This document shows positions 1 through 10,599 of a stretch of DNA of 64,000 nucleotides, one piece after another. Numbering within the stretch: the stretch's first letter is position 1; every line of letters starts with the position of its first letter. The notes beneath the pieces were generated by a model, which was not told where the DNA came from, ran no database searches, and saw only the letters and a program-made list of their open reading frames with translations. Both the position numbers and the translations under genes were made by a program. Source of the stretch: Eledone cirrhosa (Eukaryota; Mollusca; Cephalopoda; Octopoda; Eledonidae); contig OZ024743.1 of assembly GCA_964016885.1 (NCBI GenBank), positions 166,982,022-167,046,021 of the forward strand, given 5' to 3'.

Positions 1-200
1 CCTCGGGAGCAAAGATGAAGAGATTGTTTGGCGAGCTCACTCTAAAGCATCCTACATACAATTGACCATGGTTTTCCCAGATGAAGGCCAGCCACTTTTA
101 GGGTTTGACCCTGAGCTTTGTTGATGGTAATCGTGAAGCTTAGTCTCTCTGTTGCTCTAGTAACATTTTTTCTTCTGAAAAATCTGGTCTTGCAGCCAGG
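1..200 (-). pseudogene. Pif1-like / Helitron helicase C-terminal relic
   Basis: On the minus strand this edge fragment reads as the end of a superfamily 1 helicase. It shows TITINKAQGQTL, matching the motif V region of Pif1 and Helitron helicases, then after a frameshift near position 70 HGQLYVGCFRV, the usual QLYVACSR motif VI region, and NNLFIFAPE. An in-frame stop lies at 201-203. Helitron RepHel proteins and stand-alone Pif1 both carry these motifs, so the parent could be either. Helitrons elsewhere in the window favour the former. The rest lies beyond the left edge. It is a dead fragment. Confidence 0.7.
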
Positions 201-860
201 CTAGGACTTTTGGGGTGGCATATCGGCAGTAACAATGATGATAAGCCGTCTGTGCTTTCGTGAAATAAATACATTTGTTTATATTTTGTTTTTGTGTATG
301 CAAAAATATCTGTACACGAATATATAATTATATATATATATATTAAAATAACAGATTAAAGTTTAAGCAAAAAAATCACTGTTTTCACCCTTAACGGGAT
401 CTTCTGAAAGTAAAAAAATCAATCTGTGAACATGGAAGTAAATATTTCGAAAAACGTTGCAACCGAAAGAAAACAGGAAGATGATACTTTGGTTCGTGAA
501 GACGTTAGGAATGTCGTATAACCGGAAGTGTTGACATTTGAAAATTTTAAAGAAGTGAATATTTAAATAAACGATAAAATATCTTGAATCTTTTAACAAA
601 TTTAGTAGACGAAAATACCCTCACTTTCTTACTTGGAAAAAGTTACATCTATAGTGCAAATTTGGTGCCGGTTAGTTCAGGTGTTTGGCAGAAAATTTGT
701 TACCTACATATGGCCATCAACGTTATAGTATAGATATAAATGTATATATATATATATATAAATATATATATACAAATATATGTATATAAATATTTATAAA
801 TATATAAATACAAATATATGGATATATAAATATATATACAAATAAGCAAAAGGGATATTC
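201..860. other. AT-rich DNA with one dispersed repeat
   Basis: No gene was seen. About 350-510 matches the reverse complement of 20090-20255, including the sequence around CGAAAAACGTTGCAACCG. Positions 735-850 are imperfect TA/TAAA repeats. Confidence 0.6.
350..510 (-). repeat. Dispersed repeat, copy 1 (pair at 20090-20255)
   Basis: The reverse complement of this stretch aligns by eye with 20090-20255 over about 160 bases with few differences. I do not recognise the family. The second copy lies between a PLE fragment and a mariner MITE, so it may be non-coding sequence of a transposon. Confidence 0.65.
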
Positions 861-1130
861 AATTTGTTGGTAATTCAACAAATATAAATGTTTATAACTG
901 ATTCAGAGCACTCGACAGATTTTCTGGAGTATAATATTCAATGATATTAAATAAATGGAAACCATATTTATAAAACCATATTTATTCTATTATATATATT
1001 TCAAGGATACCAAAACTTTGGTACGCTCTCATCAGATAAAATACAAAGTTTGTTTTATAAATTTTGACATAACCAAGAAAAGATACCTTAACGGTTCAAG
1101 TTTTTCTTGGATAGTGAAGGAAAAGAGAAG
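855..1130 (-). repeat. Solo copy of the outer end of the TIR-PLE
   Basis: This matches 12960-13200 (left outer end of the inverted-repeat PLE) and more loosely 12590-12720. Shared landmarks are a GAGCACTCGAC-like box, AAATGGAAAC(C/T)ATATTTATAAAACC and a TTTCAAGG...CATCAG block. No coding region is attached, so it looks like a solitary terminal repeat or a truncated end. It contains the hammerhead-like motif at 999-1036. Confidence 0.7.
999..1036 (-). ncRNA. Hammerhead-like ribozyme motif (candidate)
   Basis: Read on the minus strand: CTGATGA, then a hairpin with an 8-bp stem (GTACCAAA against TTTGGTAT, one G-U pair), then GAAA followed by TA. CUGAUGA, helix II and GAAA form the conserved core of hammerhead ribozymes, which are known in Penelope-like elements. 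Helices I and III are AT-rich and uncertain, so self-cleavage is inferred, not shown. Confidence 0.45.
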
Positions 1131-1703
1131 AAAAGTCAGATATTTCAAATTATTAAGATGAGTATGCAAATGAGGTTAGGTATAGGGCTGAAAAAACGTT
1201 ATAGGATATATATATGTATAAGTAGAAAGAAGAAAAAAATAAAAAAAGAAAGAAGAGCTTGTATTTACGTTAATTTAAAAGGAATTAACAATTTGCGGGA
1301 ATGGTGGAATATGATTCCAGAATTTAAAATTTATTTAGCTATATTATGAGTTATAATATTGTATATATAATCAATTAGATTATATGGAGAATTATGGTTG
1401 TAAGAAGATTTTATCTTATTACATTACAACAGGTTGTAAGTATATAAATATCTATATAGATTAATAATTGTGCATGTATAAGTATTATAGAAATAGAAAT
1501 AAGTTACAATTATTAGTTGTTTACATTTCTAATATGAGTTACGAAGGATGTTGATTCTGCATTTTACATTAAAAAAAACACGTAGTTCAAGTTGTAAGAG
1601 AAGAACAATTTGTAGATTCAAATATTTTGTTCCAACATTGAAAATGTTTTCAGAATATTGTTAATTTAGCGAAGTTATATAGTTTATCATACATATTATA
1701 TTA
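1131..1703. other. AT-rich non-coding DNA
   Basis: Short reading frames here are lysine/isoleucine-rich, as expected by chance in AT-rich DNA. I see no element ends or domains. Confidence 0.5.
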
Positions 1704-3020
1704 CTAGCAGTGGTACCCGGCGTTGCATGGGATAAGGTATTTTGGAACGCGGGCCGCCAACAAACTTAATCTTGGAAAAACTGCATGCCTCGACAATATG
1801 TAAAGAAAATAAACCGAATACTCTGATGGCTGGATAATCGTTAAGATTTTCCTCGATGAAGCAGGAAAAATGCAGGTTTTCACCTATTGCAGGCCCTAGG
1901 GCACCAAGAAAATGAATTTTTTTTATGTTCATAATATGCCTTGAAATTTCGGGAAAATCGGCTAGACGTAATGCCTAAAAAGAGCCCTAAAAAGCTGAAA
2001 AAATGAAGATTTTCACCTAATGCGGGCCCTAGGCCATAAAAAAGTTGGATTTTCTTTGCTCACGATATGAAGAAGAGACTGAATAATACATAGTTACAAT
2101 TTCAAGGAAATCGGTCTGACGTAACGACTCAAAATACCACTAAAAAGCTGAAAAAACAGTTTTTCACCTAATGCGGGCCCTAGGGGATCAAAAAGTTGAA
2201 TTTATTATGTGCATAACACTCCCTGAAACATAACGCGGGCCGCCAACAGACCTAATTGTGGGAAAATTGCATGCCTGGACAATATGCAAAGAAAATAAAC
2301 CGAATACTCTGATGCAATTAGTATTAGGTATGCTTCTCTTCCACGTGGAGTAAATCAGCTTGGTGCTTTTGTACTTTATTAAAGTGGCATGAGTCAGCAG
2401 GACAGATGTCACCACTTATGTCAGAGGGAAGTCTGCAATGCTTGAGCAAGGCATGACGGCCAATCGGACAGCATGTGGTGCCTTCTCAAAGGAGTCCACC
2501 GCACCTTAGTAAGTAAATTCAACTGGACAAACGTTTACCAAACTGTGGGTAGAATTTAACAAATTTAAAGAGGAATGGTGCAATAAAATGGGCCCTGAGA
2601 CGTGTGCGCGTTCACTGGCAGCCCTAAACGAAAGGGTCGGCATCAGCTATTTCAAGGGCCCTTAAAAGGGCCGTGTAAGCCATTCACTGACACCCCAGTA
2701 AGGAGGGATAACCATCAACAATTGTGAGATTTGTCTTGAGCAAGGGTGGAAGAATAACCGGAGGCAGCAGACAGCCAGACATACAGACAGATATTATAAG
2801 GGTGCGACGTTATATGTATCTATCTAAAAAGAGAAAGACTAAGAATTATAGAGAGAGATCGCTAAATCGCTTAATTTGAGATTTTCTTTGCTCAGAACAC
2901 TCCCTGAAACATAAGTATTACATGTGTAAAGTTTGAAAACAGTCGGTTGGGTGCTTCTCGAGTTTTAGGATTCAAACTCACACCCACACAGACAGACATC
3001 CTCAGTTTTGTATATATAGA
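1704..3020 (-). mobile_element. Non-autonomous Helitron, 1.3 kb
   Basis: On the minus strand the unit begins TCTATATATACAAAACTGAG and ends CTAG, and it sits between an A and a T, the insertion rule of Helitrons. Just inside the 3' end is a degenerate GC hairpin (CCCATGCAACGCCGGG). It holds no Rep/helicase frame, so it would need enzymes in trans. A block of about 85 bp occurs twice inside, at 1748-1830 and 2229-2313. About 2315-2800 looks like different sequence inserted between repeated parts. The same type of end is seen at 27363-28023. Confidence 0.75.
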
Positions 3021-3459
3021 TAATATAATGTTTATGTTTGCACGATTGAAAAGGAAAAGAAAACTCCAATCTTGTTTGCTAACAGTTAAATTTGATGAAT
3101 GATTTACTCAGAAAACATATATTATTTTGTGTGAGATTAATTTCAATTATATATTAATTTAGTCGAAAGATGTGTGAAAGTTTGAAGATCAAAGAAGAGC
3201 AAGAAAGTAATGTGCATTTCGAAGAACTATCGTAAAGAGGATAACTTTCAGAATGTCAATTAAAGATTATCAAACTACATCTAAAAATATAGATTTAGAG
3301 GAGTATCATTAAGAAAATAATGTCAAATGGTAAAAATAGTAAAAATATAAAAAAATTAAGAAGGAAGATCATTTAAAAAGAATTTAAATTTAAATTTTTA
3401 AAGAAAATACTCAGTAAATAATAAGATCATTTTAACGGTGTATAAGATATAGTCAAGTA
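3021..3459. other. AT-rich sequence, probably 3' untranslated PLE DNA
   Basis: This lies just beyond the 3' end (minus strand) of the PLE relic at 3460-4088. It has no coding pattern, and I see no clear hammerhead-like core. Confidence 0.35.
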
Positions 3460-4088
3460 TAATGAATATCATAAATTAAAAATACTTCTGAAAGTGGAAT
3501 TTGGCGATGTTTGCAACTAGAAAATAATTCTGTTTTAAGATTAATAGAGTTTTGACAGTTAATTATATAGAAAAAATTTCCTCGATACACAAGTTACATA
3601 ATCTTGAGAAAGCCATATTTCGGTATGCAGGTGCTTTCAAAATCGTTCCCCAAGATATTGAATAATCTATATTGTTGTCTTTTAAATTCCAAATTAAATG
3701 TGAAAGTGAAGTGGAAGATATTTTATCAGATCTATTAAATGTGTTTTACCAGCGTTCTTTGAATTTTGTAGAAGTGGCACCAATATGGTTATTTTGTCTC
3801 TAGTTTTAACTGTGCATTTATAAATTACGTTTTTGTCTAAGCAATTATTATGCGGTTTTGAATGTTGTTATTTATGGGCTGAGATTTGGGTTTGTTGATG
3901 TTTTGTAGTGATGCATTCTGTGGTTGTGATGTTGTTATGTGTTTGTGTTTTGTATTTGGTGTTATGGTGTTTGTAGGTTATTTTCATGAGAGATTCTTTT
4001 ATAGTTAATTTTATGTATGTGTGATTCTATGTTGGTTGCAGCAGAGTAAGATAGTTTGATAGTATTTCTATTAAAGATTTTATGGTAT
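3460..4088 (-). pseudogene. Penelope-like element GIY-YIG domain relic
   Basis: The minus strand gives, with frameshifts and stops, the same order as the PLE at 15.1 kb. It shows IFNRNTIKLSYSAATNI (compare IFNRHTIKLTYSSTKNL there), NNCLDKN, then LSHLIWNLKDNNIDYSISW, ILKAPAYRN, CNLCIEEIFSI and a Cys/His-rich end. This is the C-terminal GIY-YIG nuclease region and its flank. RT is absent, because the fragment is truncated upstream at a fold-back (4024-4153). It is decayed and non-functional. Confidence 0.7.
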
Positions 4089-4153
4089 ATACCATAAAAT
4101 CTTTAATATAAATACTATCAAACTATCTTACTCTACTGCCACCAACATAGAAT
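4024..4153. repeat. 63-bp fold-back at the PLE truncation point
   Basis: Arms 4024-4086 and 4091-4153 are inverted copies with three mismatches and a 4-base loop. The left arm is coding sequence of the PLE relic read on the minus strand. The right arm is the same PLE sequence turned around, so the element's broken 5' end abuts an inverted piece of itself. Confidence 0.9.
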
Positions 4154-4217
4154 GTTCTTCGCGCACATATAACATTAAAAAAAAAATTTTTTATCATCTT
4201 CATTCTAACTTATTTCA

Positions 4218-4405
4218 TTTCATCATCATCATTTCATTTTACGTCCGCTTTTTCCCTGCTTGCAAGGGTGGGACGGGAACTGATGCTAGCTTGATTTCTA
4301 CAGCTGGATGCCCTTCCTAACACCAACCTCATTTACAGTGAGTGCTGGGTGCTTTTTTACCGTGGCACCTCCACGACCACTTTGCAGTGGAATATGAACC
4401 CCAGT
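4218..4405 (-). repeat. RTE-type 3' end fragment with (GAT)n tail
   Basis: Minus strand: a module with GGTGTTAGGAAGGGCATCCA, then CAAGCAGGGAAAAAGCGGACG and a short (GAT)n tail. The same end closes RTE copies B and C, and the GGCATCC module occurs in the 3' UTR of copies A and D. It is either a severely 5'-truncated RTE or a SINE that borrows its tail. Confidence 0.65.
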
Positions 4406-4937
4406 CCCTCTCATCTTATTTCTACAGCAGAGTAAACTGGATTATTTATTTATTATTTTTTCTTTTTCTTTATCTTTTTTCTCTTTTCTTCTTTCTTTTT
4501 CTCTCTCCCTTTTTCTTTTTGTCTTTTTCTTTCTTTATTACTGATGTTATAATTTGAATTTTCCTAGTATATTATAAACGTTGTGTATAATTTTAATCAG
4601 TTTCTGATGATTTGATTAAGCATACATTGTATTTAAAATTGAGTGACACAACTTCAAGTGATTAGCAATTTTTAGACAACTTAATCAATGAAACAATTGT
4701 TAATACTGTAAAAACTCCTTTTTGTACTGTTGACCATGTTATTCTTCATTCTTTCACTATTAAGATTAACCTGCATAGGAATTCCCGAGAACTCACAAAC
4801 TCGCTACCTAGGAAACATCTTGTTGAGTCAAACAATGCCATACGCTAAAACTATCCACAATACGGAGTATTCACAACCTCTAACTGGATTACCTATAATG
4901 ATAATTTGTTATCCCATATATATATATATATATATAT
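4406..4937. other. Pyrimidine-rich tract and unassigned DNA
   Basis: 4440-4545 is almost pure C/T on the plus strand. The rest has no recognised domain, and short frames here show no family resemblance. It ends in (TA)n at 4917-4938. Confidence 0.5.
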
Positions 4938-5005
4938 AGGCGATTTAGGAATAAACACCAATAAAATTAAACTTTATTTTATTGGTGTTTATTCCTAAAT
5001 CGCCT
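4938..5005. repeat. 30-bp perfect palindrome
   Basis: Arms 4938-4967 and 4976-5005 (AGGCGATTTAGGAATAAACA...) are inverted copies with an 8-base loop. The right-arm sequence and what follows recur imperfectly at 5345-5395. Confidence 0.85.
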
Positions 5006-5643
5006 ATGATGATGATATATGTGTGCTGGCTGCTCCCTTAAACCATCACATCTTGTTCTCTCTCTCTCATTCATTCACCCTGGTGCTACGAAGCCAGGCG
5101 CACATTTCTGATTTCTGAAAGTCTACATGGATTCCTAAATACTGTCAGCTCCCAGTTCATCCGTAAATATTATTCCCCTTTCTCGTAGATATCTGCCTTT
5201 CTTCTTTCTCAATTAAAAATGCCCTGTTCCCACTGGTCATTTTTAATGTTATCAATTTTTCAAACTACACCACGTTGGCTATTAGACCTCTCCCTTAACC
5301 CATCACATTTCGTTCTCTCTCTCTCATTCATTCATTTTATTGCTGTTTATTCCTAAATCTCCTATGATGATGATAAATGTGTGCTGGCTGCTTATCTCTC
5401 TCACAATTTCCCTCCCCCCACCCCCACTCACCACCATAGGCTATTTGACCAATCAAACCTCAACCCATTATCAACCCCAACAAACACTATTACTACTACT
5501 GCCCTCCTAGCCCTTACCAGCCCCAACATCTCTGCCATTCCTACTACTACTACTGTCCTTCTAGCCCTGCACTAAATAATAATAACTCCTCACTGATATC
5601 TATGAATGAACTGGGGATAAATGGAACAACCCCGAATTAATAA
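5006..5643. repeat. Duplicated non-coding segment before RTE copy A
   Basis: Two imperfect copies of a CCTAAATC...TATGATGATGAT...TGTGTGCTGGCTGCT block (near 4993 and 5352) and of a CATCACAT...CTCTCTCTCTCATTCATTCA block (near 5045 and 5300) alternate here. It is pyrimidine-rich. It may be 5' untranslated sequence of the RTE copy that follows, but other copies do not show it. Confidence 0.45.
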
Positions 5644-6454
5644 ATGAATATGAATCCGCAAGCTACCAAACACCCATGCAAAGCTGCAATCCAGAGACAG
5701 GTTGTATACACACAGCCTCGCAAAAATTCACCCCATCGTACAAGTGATGGGAAATGTCCAAAACTCCGAGTTGGAACCATCAATGTAAGCACAATGAAAG
5801 GAAGAGCAAGTGATATTGTAGAGATGCTAGAGCGAAAGGAAATTGGTGTATGCTCTGTCCAAGAGACTAGATGGAGAGGAGAGTTCGCTAGAGTCCTCGT
5901 AGGCAAAAGCCAATGCTACAAGTTTTTCTGGGTGGGAAATGACAATGGGATGGGAGGGGTAGGTGTACTATTAGCTGACAAATGGGTAGATAAGGTAATC
6001 TCAGTGAACAGCGTGAATGCAAGAATCATCAAACTCAGATTAGTCCTGAATAACACAATTACCACAATCATATCAGCTTACGCACCTCAATCAGGGTTGC
6101 CAGACGAACTTAAGGATAGATTTTTATGAGTCCCTAATGCACACTACTGCCCTAACAAGCGACAATGACTTCCTAATCATTGCAAGAGATTTCAACGAAC
6201 ACGTTGGTAAACATTGTGACGGCTTCTATAGAGTCCATGGAGGCAACAGGTTTGGCACAAGAAATGAAGAAGGCTTCAGGCTTCTGGAATTCTGCGACGC
6301 CAATGACATGTCGATATGTAACACAAACTTCAAAAAGCCCTACAACCATCTGATCACTTATAGATCAGGGGAGCATTCTAGTCAGATAGATTTTATCCTC
6401 ATCAGAGGACGTGATAGATGGACGGTTGTGAACACAAAAGCCTTCCCAACGTAA
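5644..6454 (+). pseudogene. RTE copy A endonuclease domain
   Basis: This APE-type endonuclease nicks target DNA to prime reverse transcription. Visible motifs are VQETRWRGEF (catalytic Glu), ISAYAPQSGL, ARDFNEHVG (normally GDFNGHVG, Asp and Asn kept) and SQIDFILI. A frameshift at about 6128 breaks it into 5644-6129 and 6137-6454, and a second lesion at 6454 removes the final His-containing segment from frame. The ATG at 5644 has no special support: homology starts near GRASDIVEML, close to 5800. Confidence 0.85.
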
Positions 6455-6875
6455 CTTAGTTGTCAGCAACCTCACGGTCAGAACTAGACGAACTTGGAAA
6501 CAGAAGCCAGCCTGGAGAAGAAAGATCTGGAAGCTGAAAGACCTCTCAGTCAGTAACAGATTTAAAGATATTCTACTCGACGAGTACATTACATAGAGAC
6601 CAGGAGGGAAGCTAGGTGACAAGTATACTTAGCTAGAAGGGAAGCAGAGGATAGAAAATTCAAGCATATTTTGCAAGTTGAGGACCAGAAACAGGAGGTG
6701 TTCAAGATTGCGAGGCAGTGTGTCAGAGAGTTGTGATGTCATTGGAGAGAAGTGTATCCGGAATGATAATGGTGAGCTTGCCCTCACAAGTGCCGAGAAG
6801 AAAGCTGCGTGGAAGAGCCATTATGAAAGATTACTAAACGAGGAGAATGCATAGGAAAAAGAGACCCTACCCCAA

Positions 6876-7684
6876 GTGGACCCTATAGAGGGGCCAGCAG
6901 TACAAGTCAGCAGCAGCGTAGTAAGTAAGGCAATCAAAGATATGAAGACAAGGAAGGCAACCAGTTCATCGGGTATAGCTGCCGAGATGCTGAAAGCATC
7001 TGGGTCAGTAGGTCACACCATAACCACACGAATTGTTAACCAGGTAATACTAGAAGGTGTCATACCAAAGGATTGGTGCAGTAGCATCATTGTCAACTGC
7101 TACAAAGGTAAAGGTGATGCACTAGAGAGAGAAAACTATAGAGGTATAAAGGTCATGAAAGTAAAAGAAAGAGTTATAGCACCGTTGAATAGAGACCGGG
7201 TGAAACTAGATGAGATGCAATTTGGGTTTGTACCAGGAAAAGGCACCACTGATGCCCTCTTCCTTCTGAAGCAGTTACAGGAAAAGTACCTAGCTAAAAG
7301 TAAGCCACTCTACCTAGCATTCGTCGATCTCGAGAAAGCCTTTGACAGAGTTCCCCATGCTATAATCTGGTGGGCTCTGGAAAACTAGGAGTAGATGAAT
7401 GGCTTGTGAAAGCTGTACAAGCCATGTATAGGGGAGCAGTCAGCAAAGTTAGGATTAGCAATGAGTATAGTGAGGAATTTAGCGTACAGGTCGGTGTCCA
7501 CCAGGGCTCTGTTCTTAGCCCTCTCCTGTTCATCATAATCCTTCAGGCAATAACGGAGGAGTTTAAGACCAGATGCCCATGGGAACTCCTGTATGCAGAT
7601 GACTTCGCACTTATAGCTGAATCTATGGTAGAACTAGAGAAGAAATTTCAAACTTGGAAAGAAAGGGTCTCAAAGTCAACCTGA
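6876..7684 (+). pseudogene. RTE copy A reverse transcriptase
   Basis: RT fingers and palm are split between 6876-7388 and 7370-7684. Motifs: AFVDLEKAFDRVPH (motif A, catalytic Asp), GVHQGSVLSPLLFI (motif B) and LLYADDFALIAES (motif C, both Asp kept). A one-base lesion near 7375 shifts the frame after WWALEN. The segment matching IDQVMKV in copies C and D is shortened near 7155. Copies C and D give the undamaged reading for comparison. Confidence 0.9.
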
Positions 7685-8520
7685 CAAAGACTAAGGTCCT
7701 TGTAAGTAGACGAGAAAACAGAATCCAGATTCCCTCAGGGAAATTGCCTTGCTCAGTATGTAGGAAAGGTGTAGGTAGGAACTCCATTCTCTGCCCCAAA
7801 TGCTAACAATGGGTACACAAGAGATGTAGCAGGATCTCAGGAAACTTAATTAAGAATGTAGGTTTCACATGTAGCAGCTGTGCTGGGACAGCAAGCAACA
7901 AACAGCCACAGGAAACAAGTACCACCAAACTCTGGGAGGGCTCTGTAGAAACAGTAGACAGCTTCTGCTTCCTAAGTGACCGAATTAACAGAGGAGGTGG
8001 GTGTTCGGAAAGTACAATAACTAGGGTAAGAACAGGATGGAAAAGTTCAGGGAGCTACTGCCACTGCTCGCTGCAAAAGGCTTTTCCCTCAAAATAAAAG
8101 GCAGACTGTATGATGCGTGTATACGAACAGCAATGTTACATGGTAGTGAGACCTGGGCGCTGTCTGTAGAAGACTTGCGTAGATTAGAAAGAAACGAAGC
8201 CTGCATGCTCCGATGGATGTGTAATAGTAATATACGCGATCGACAAAGCATAAATAAATTGAGAGAGAGACTGAGCATAAGAGGAATCAAATGCTGTGTG
8301 CAGGAGAGGCGGTTGCGTTGGTATGGACATGCAATGCGTATGAAGGATGACAGCTGCATAAAAAGGTGCAGAGCACTAGAAGTCGATGGAAACCAAGGAG
8401 TGGGGATACCCAAGAAGACCCGGAATGAGGTGATAAAAGCCGACCTTACCCAATTACACCTCTCAAAGGCAATGAAACATGACCGTGACCTCTGGCGTCA
8501 CGCAGTAATACAGAAGACCC
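7685..8520 (+). pseudogene. RTE copy A PHD-like finger and C-terminal domain
   Basis: 7740-7890 encodes the zinc finger (PCSVCRKGVGRNSILCPKC, then WVHKRCS...CSSC) with an in-frame stop after the second Cys pair. From 8037 the C-terminal domain is open: WKK-like FRELLPLLAAKGFSLK, GRLYDACIRTAMLHGSETWA, RLERNEACMLRWMC, RLRWYGHAMRM. The frame continues artificially to 8639 because the normal stop after the KTR-x-T ending is lost. The C-terminal function is not known to me, but it is conserved in all copies here. Confidence 0.85.
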
Positions 8521-8841
8521 CGACTCCCCCACGGGTACAAGCCGAAGCTGGAGCATATAGACAATATGCCCCCACACCCTCCCACTGCAAAATGGTCATG
8601 GAGGTGCCACAGCAAAAAGGCACCCAGCCCACACTGTAAAGTGGACGTGTAGGCGCCACGGAAAAAAGCACCCAGCACTCACTGTAAATGAGGTTGGTGT
8701 TAGGAAGGGCATCCAGCTGTAGCAATCAAGCCAGAATCAGTTCCCGTATGAGCAAGGCATGGTCAGCCAACCGGACACTGCCCACAACAGGACAACCCGT
8801 CTAACCCATGCTAGCGTGAAAGAACTGATGTAAAACGGTGA

Positions 8842-8900
8842 TGATGATGATGATGATGATGATACACACACACATACATACATATATATATATATATATA
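8842..8900 (+). repeat. (GAT)n tail followed by (CA)n and (TA)n
   Basis: GAT repeats at 8842-8862 end RTE copy A, as at the other RTE ends. Simple CA and TA repeats follow. Confidence 0.9.
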
Positions 8901-9160
8901 TCATACACAAAACGCCAGCACCAACAGTTTTGCAAGAGATGACAACATGAAAGGACCTGTTATTTTTATCTAAAGACATTTTTTCCAATTCCAACCCGCC
9001 CATCCCCTCAATCTATCTTATTTCTCATTCTTTCTTCTGATGAAGGGCTAGCGTCCGAAACGTTAAGACCCTCTTTCTGCTATATCAAGCGTTAACCTAA
9101 TATATCGCTTCCATATACTGTACCGATTATGTTGTTATTTCTGTTTACCTTTTACATACA
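8901..9160 (+). repeat. PLE-type terminal fragment
   Basis: A non-coding stretch with the hammerhead-like motif at 9037-9060 and no attached ORF. By comparison with PLE ends elsewhere in the window it is probably an isolated PLE terminal repeat, but the family assignment rests on that motif only. Confidence 0.45.
9037..9060 (+). ncRNA. Hammerhead-like ribozyme motif (candidate)
   Basis: CTGATGA, a short helix II (GGGC-TAGC-GTCC with one G-U pair), then GAAA followed by CG. TCTT upstream can pair with AAGA downstream as helix I. This is the closest match to the canonical hammerhead core in the window. Helix III is very short, as reported for PLE-associated hammerheads. Confidence 0.5.
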
Positions 9161-9255
9161 TTATATATATATATATAGTGCAAATTTAGACGGGAACAGA
9201 GAGGCAGACAAATAAAGGTTTATTAGATTCACGCTTTTGAGAGGGAGGGGGGGCT

Positions 9256-9279
9256 TTTCGGGCATAAGCCCTTCTTCAG
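9256..9279 (-). ncRNA. Hammerhead-like motif, degenerate core
   Basis: Minus strand: CTGAAGA, a perfect 4-bp helix II (GGGC-TTAT-GCCC), GAAA. The core differs from the canonical CUGAUGA at one position (U to A), which would be expected to weaken or abolish cleavage. It lies in the terminal region of the PLE remnant. Confidence 0.4.
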
Positions 9280-9477
9280 GAGTAAATAGGTTAGGAAGAG
9301 AGTTCAGACGGTGTGTGGAAATACATTTAGAAAAAAGGGGGAAGGAGAACAAATAAAAATAAACAAGAATAAACAATAAGATGGACAAGTGGTGGAAGGG
9401 TGTGAGGCGTGTAAGGGTGGTGGTGGGTGGAGTTGGGAGAGGGAGGCGGGGGTCGAAGCGAGGAAGGCTGAAGGTGG

Positions 9478-9668
9478 TGTTTGTGTATGTGTGTAGGTGT
9501 ACGTGGGTGTGTGTGTGTGTGTGTATGTGAGAGTTTGAGGAAGAACGAGGTTCCATGTTCAGGAAAAGGTGTGAGTGTGGGGTGGGGTTGTAAGTCGGTG
9601 TGTGCGTGCGTGTGGAAGGAGAGGGGTCAGGGGGTGGGGGAGGTGACATGTGGATTCCGGAGGTTGTG
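9478..9668. repeat. Direct repeat, copy 1
   Basis: Matches 11045-11235 in the same orientation, sharing GAGAGTTTGAGGAAGAACGA, TCAGGAAAAGGTGTG and GGAAGGAGAGGGGTCAGGGG. It is interpreted as a PLE LTR-like repeat. Confidence 0.8.
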
Positions 9669-10599
9669 TATATGTGGCGGTACGCACGTGTGTTGGTGTT
9701 TATATGTGGTGTGGATGTGGGTGGCGTGGTGCGAAAATAAATGTGAGTGTATGTTCGTGGGTAAGGTCCTGAGGTAGTTCCGTCAGATGTGTGGAGAGTT
9801 GCTGGATATTTTTCAAGATATGGAGTGGATGGTTGGAGAGATGACCGAACGTGTAGAATCCAATGTTGGTGGTGGTAGGAAGTGGAGGGAAGTGGGGGTA
9901 CGCGCGTAACAGGAAGTGGTCAGAGGGTCAAGACAGGGTGTAGAGATAGCAGTAGAGTGGAATGACAGGTGAAGTGATGTGAGGACTGTGTGTGTGTCTG
10001 TGTGTGCGAAGGTGCGGTGGACAGGTGAGAGGATTGGTAGGTGTGAAGGGTGGAGGGGGAAGGTGGTGAAGTGGGGCGATGGGGTGTATATTAGTAGAGG
10101 TGTTAGTGGGATGTGTGTGCGTGAAGGGGTGTGGGTGGAGCGGGGAGAGGGAGAGAGAGGGAGAGAGGGAGAGAAGGAGAGAAGAGGTGTTGGGGACGGA
10201 GGAGGGAGTGTAGTGTACTGGTGTGTGTGTGTGTGTGTTTGGATGAGTGTGTGTGTGGTAAAGGGGGTGTTAGTATTACATGTGGTGGGGAAAGGGTGGA
10301 AAGTGGGTGTGTAAGTGGGGGTTAGTGGTGGTTGGGTGTGTGGAGTGGGTGGTGTACATAGGTGTGGGTGTGTGGGTGTGTGATGGTGTGTGTTCGTGTG
10401 CGTGGGGTCGGGGGGAGGTTAGTGATGTTATTTGTGGGGTGGTCGGAGTGGGTGTGTGGGTGAGGGTTAGTGGTGGTAGTAGGGTATGTGGATAGTGTGA
10501 GTGCGTGTATATATGTTCAGGTGGGTGGGTGCGTGTTAGGGGGAGGGGTGGGGGTGTTAGTGGGGAAAGGGTGGGCGATCGGGTGGTCGGTCAAAGGCT

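Larger units (their letters stand above)
5644..8870 (+). mobile_element. RTE-like LINE, copy A (decayed)
   Basis: A nearly full-span non-LTR retrotransposon in the order APE endonuclease, reverse transcriptase, PHD-like finger, C-terminal domain, 3' UTR, (GAT)n tail. It belongs with copy D: the two are closer to each other than to copies B and C. It carries frameshifts, stops and a missing block of roughly 90 codons between endonuclease and RT (about 6575-6590). The 3' UTR (8560-8840) holds the GGTGTTAGGAAGGGCATCCA module shared with other fragments. It cannot be active. Confidence 0.9.

Noticed and set aside
955..1349. Two overlapping small frames rich in Lys/Arg
   Set aside because: AT-rich sequence overlapping a PLE terminal repeat. 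No conservation pattern.
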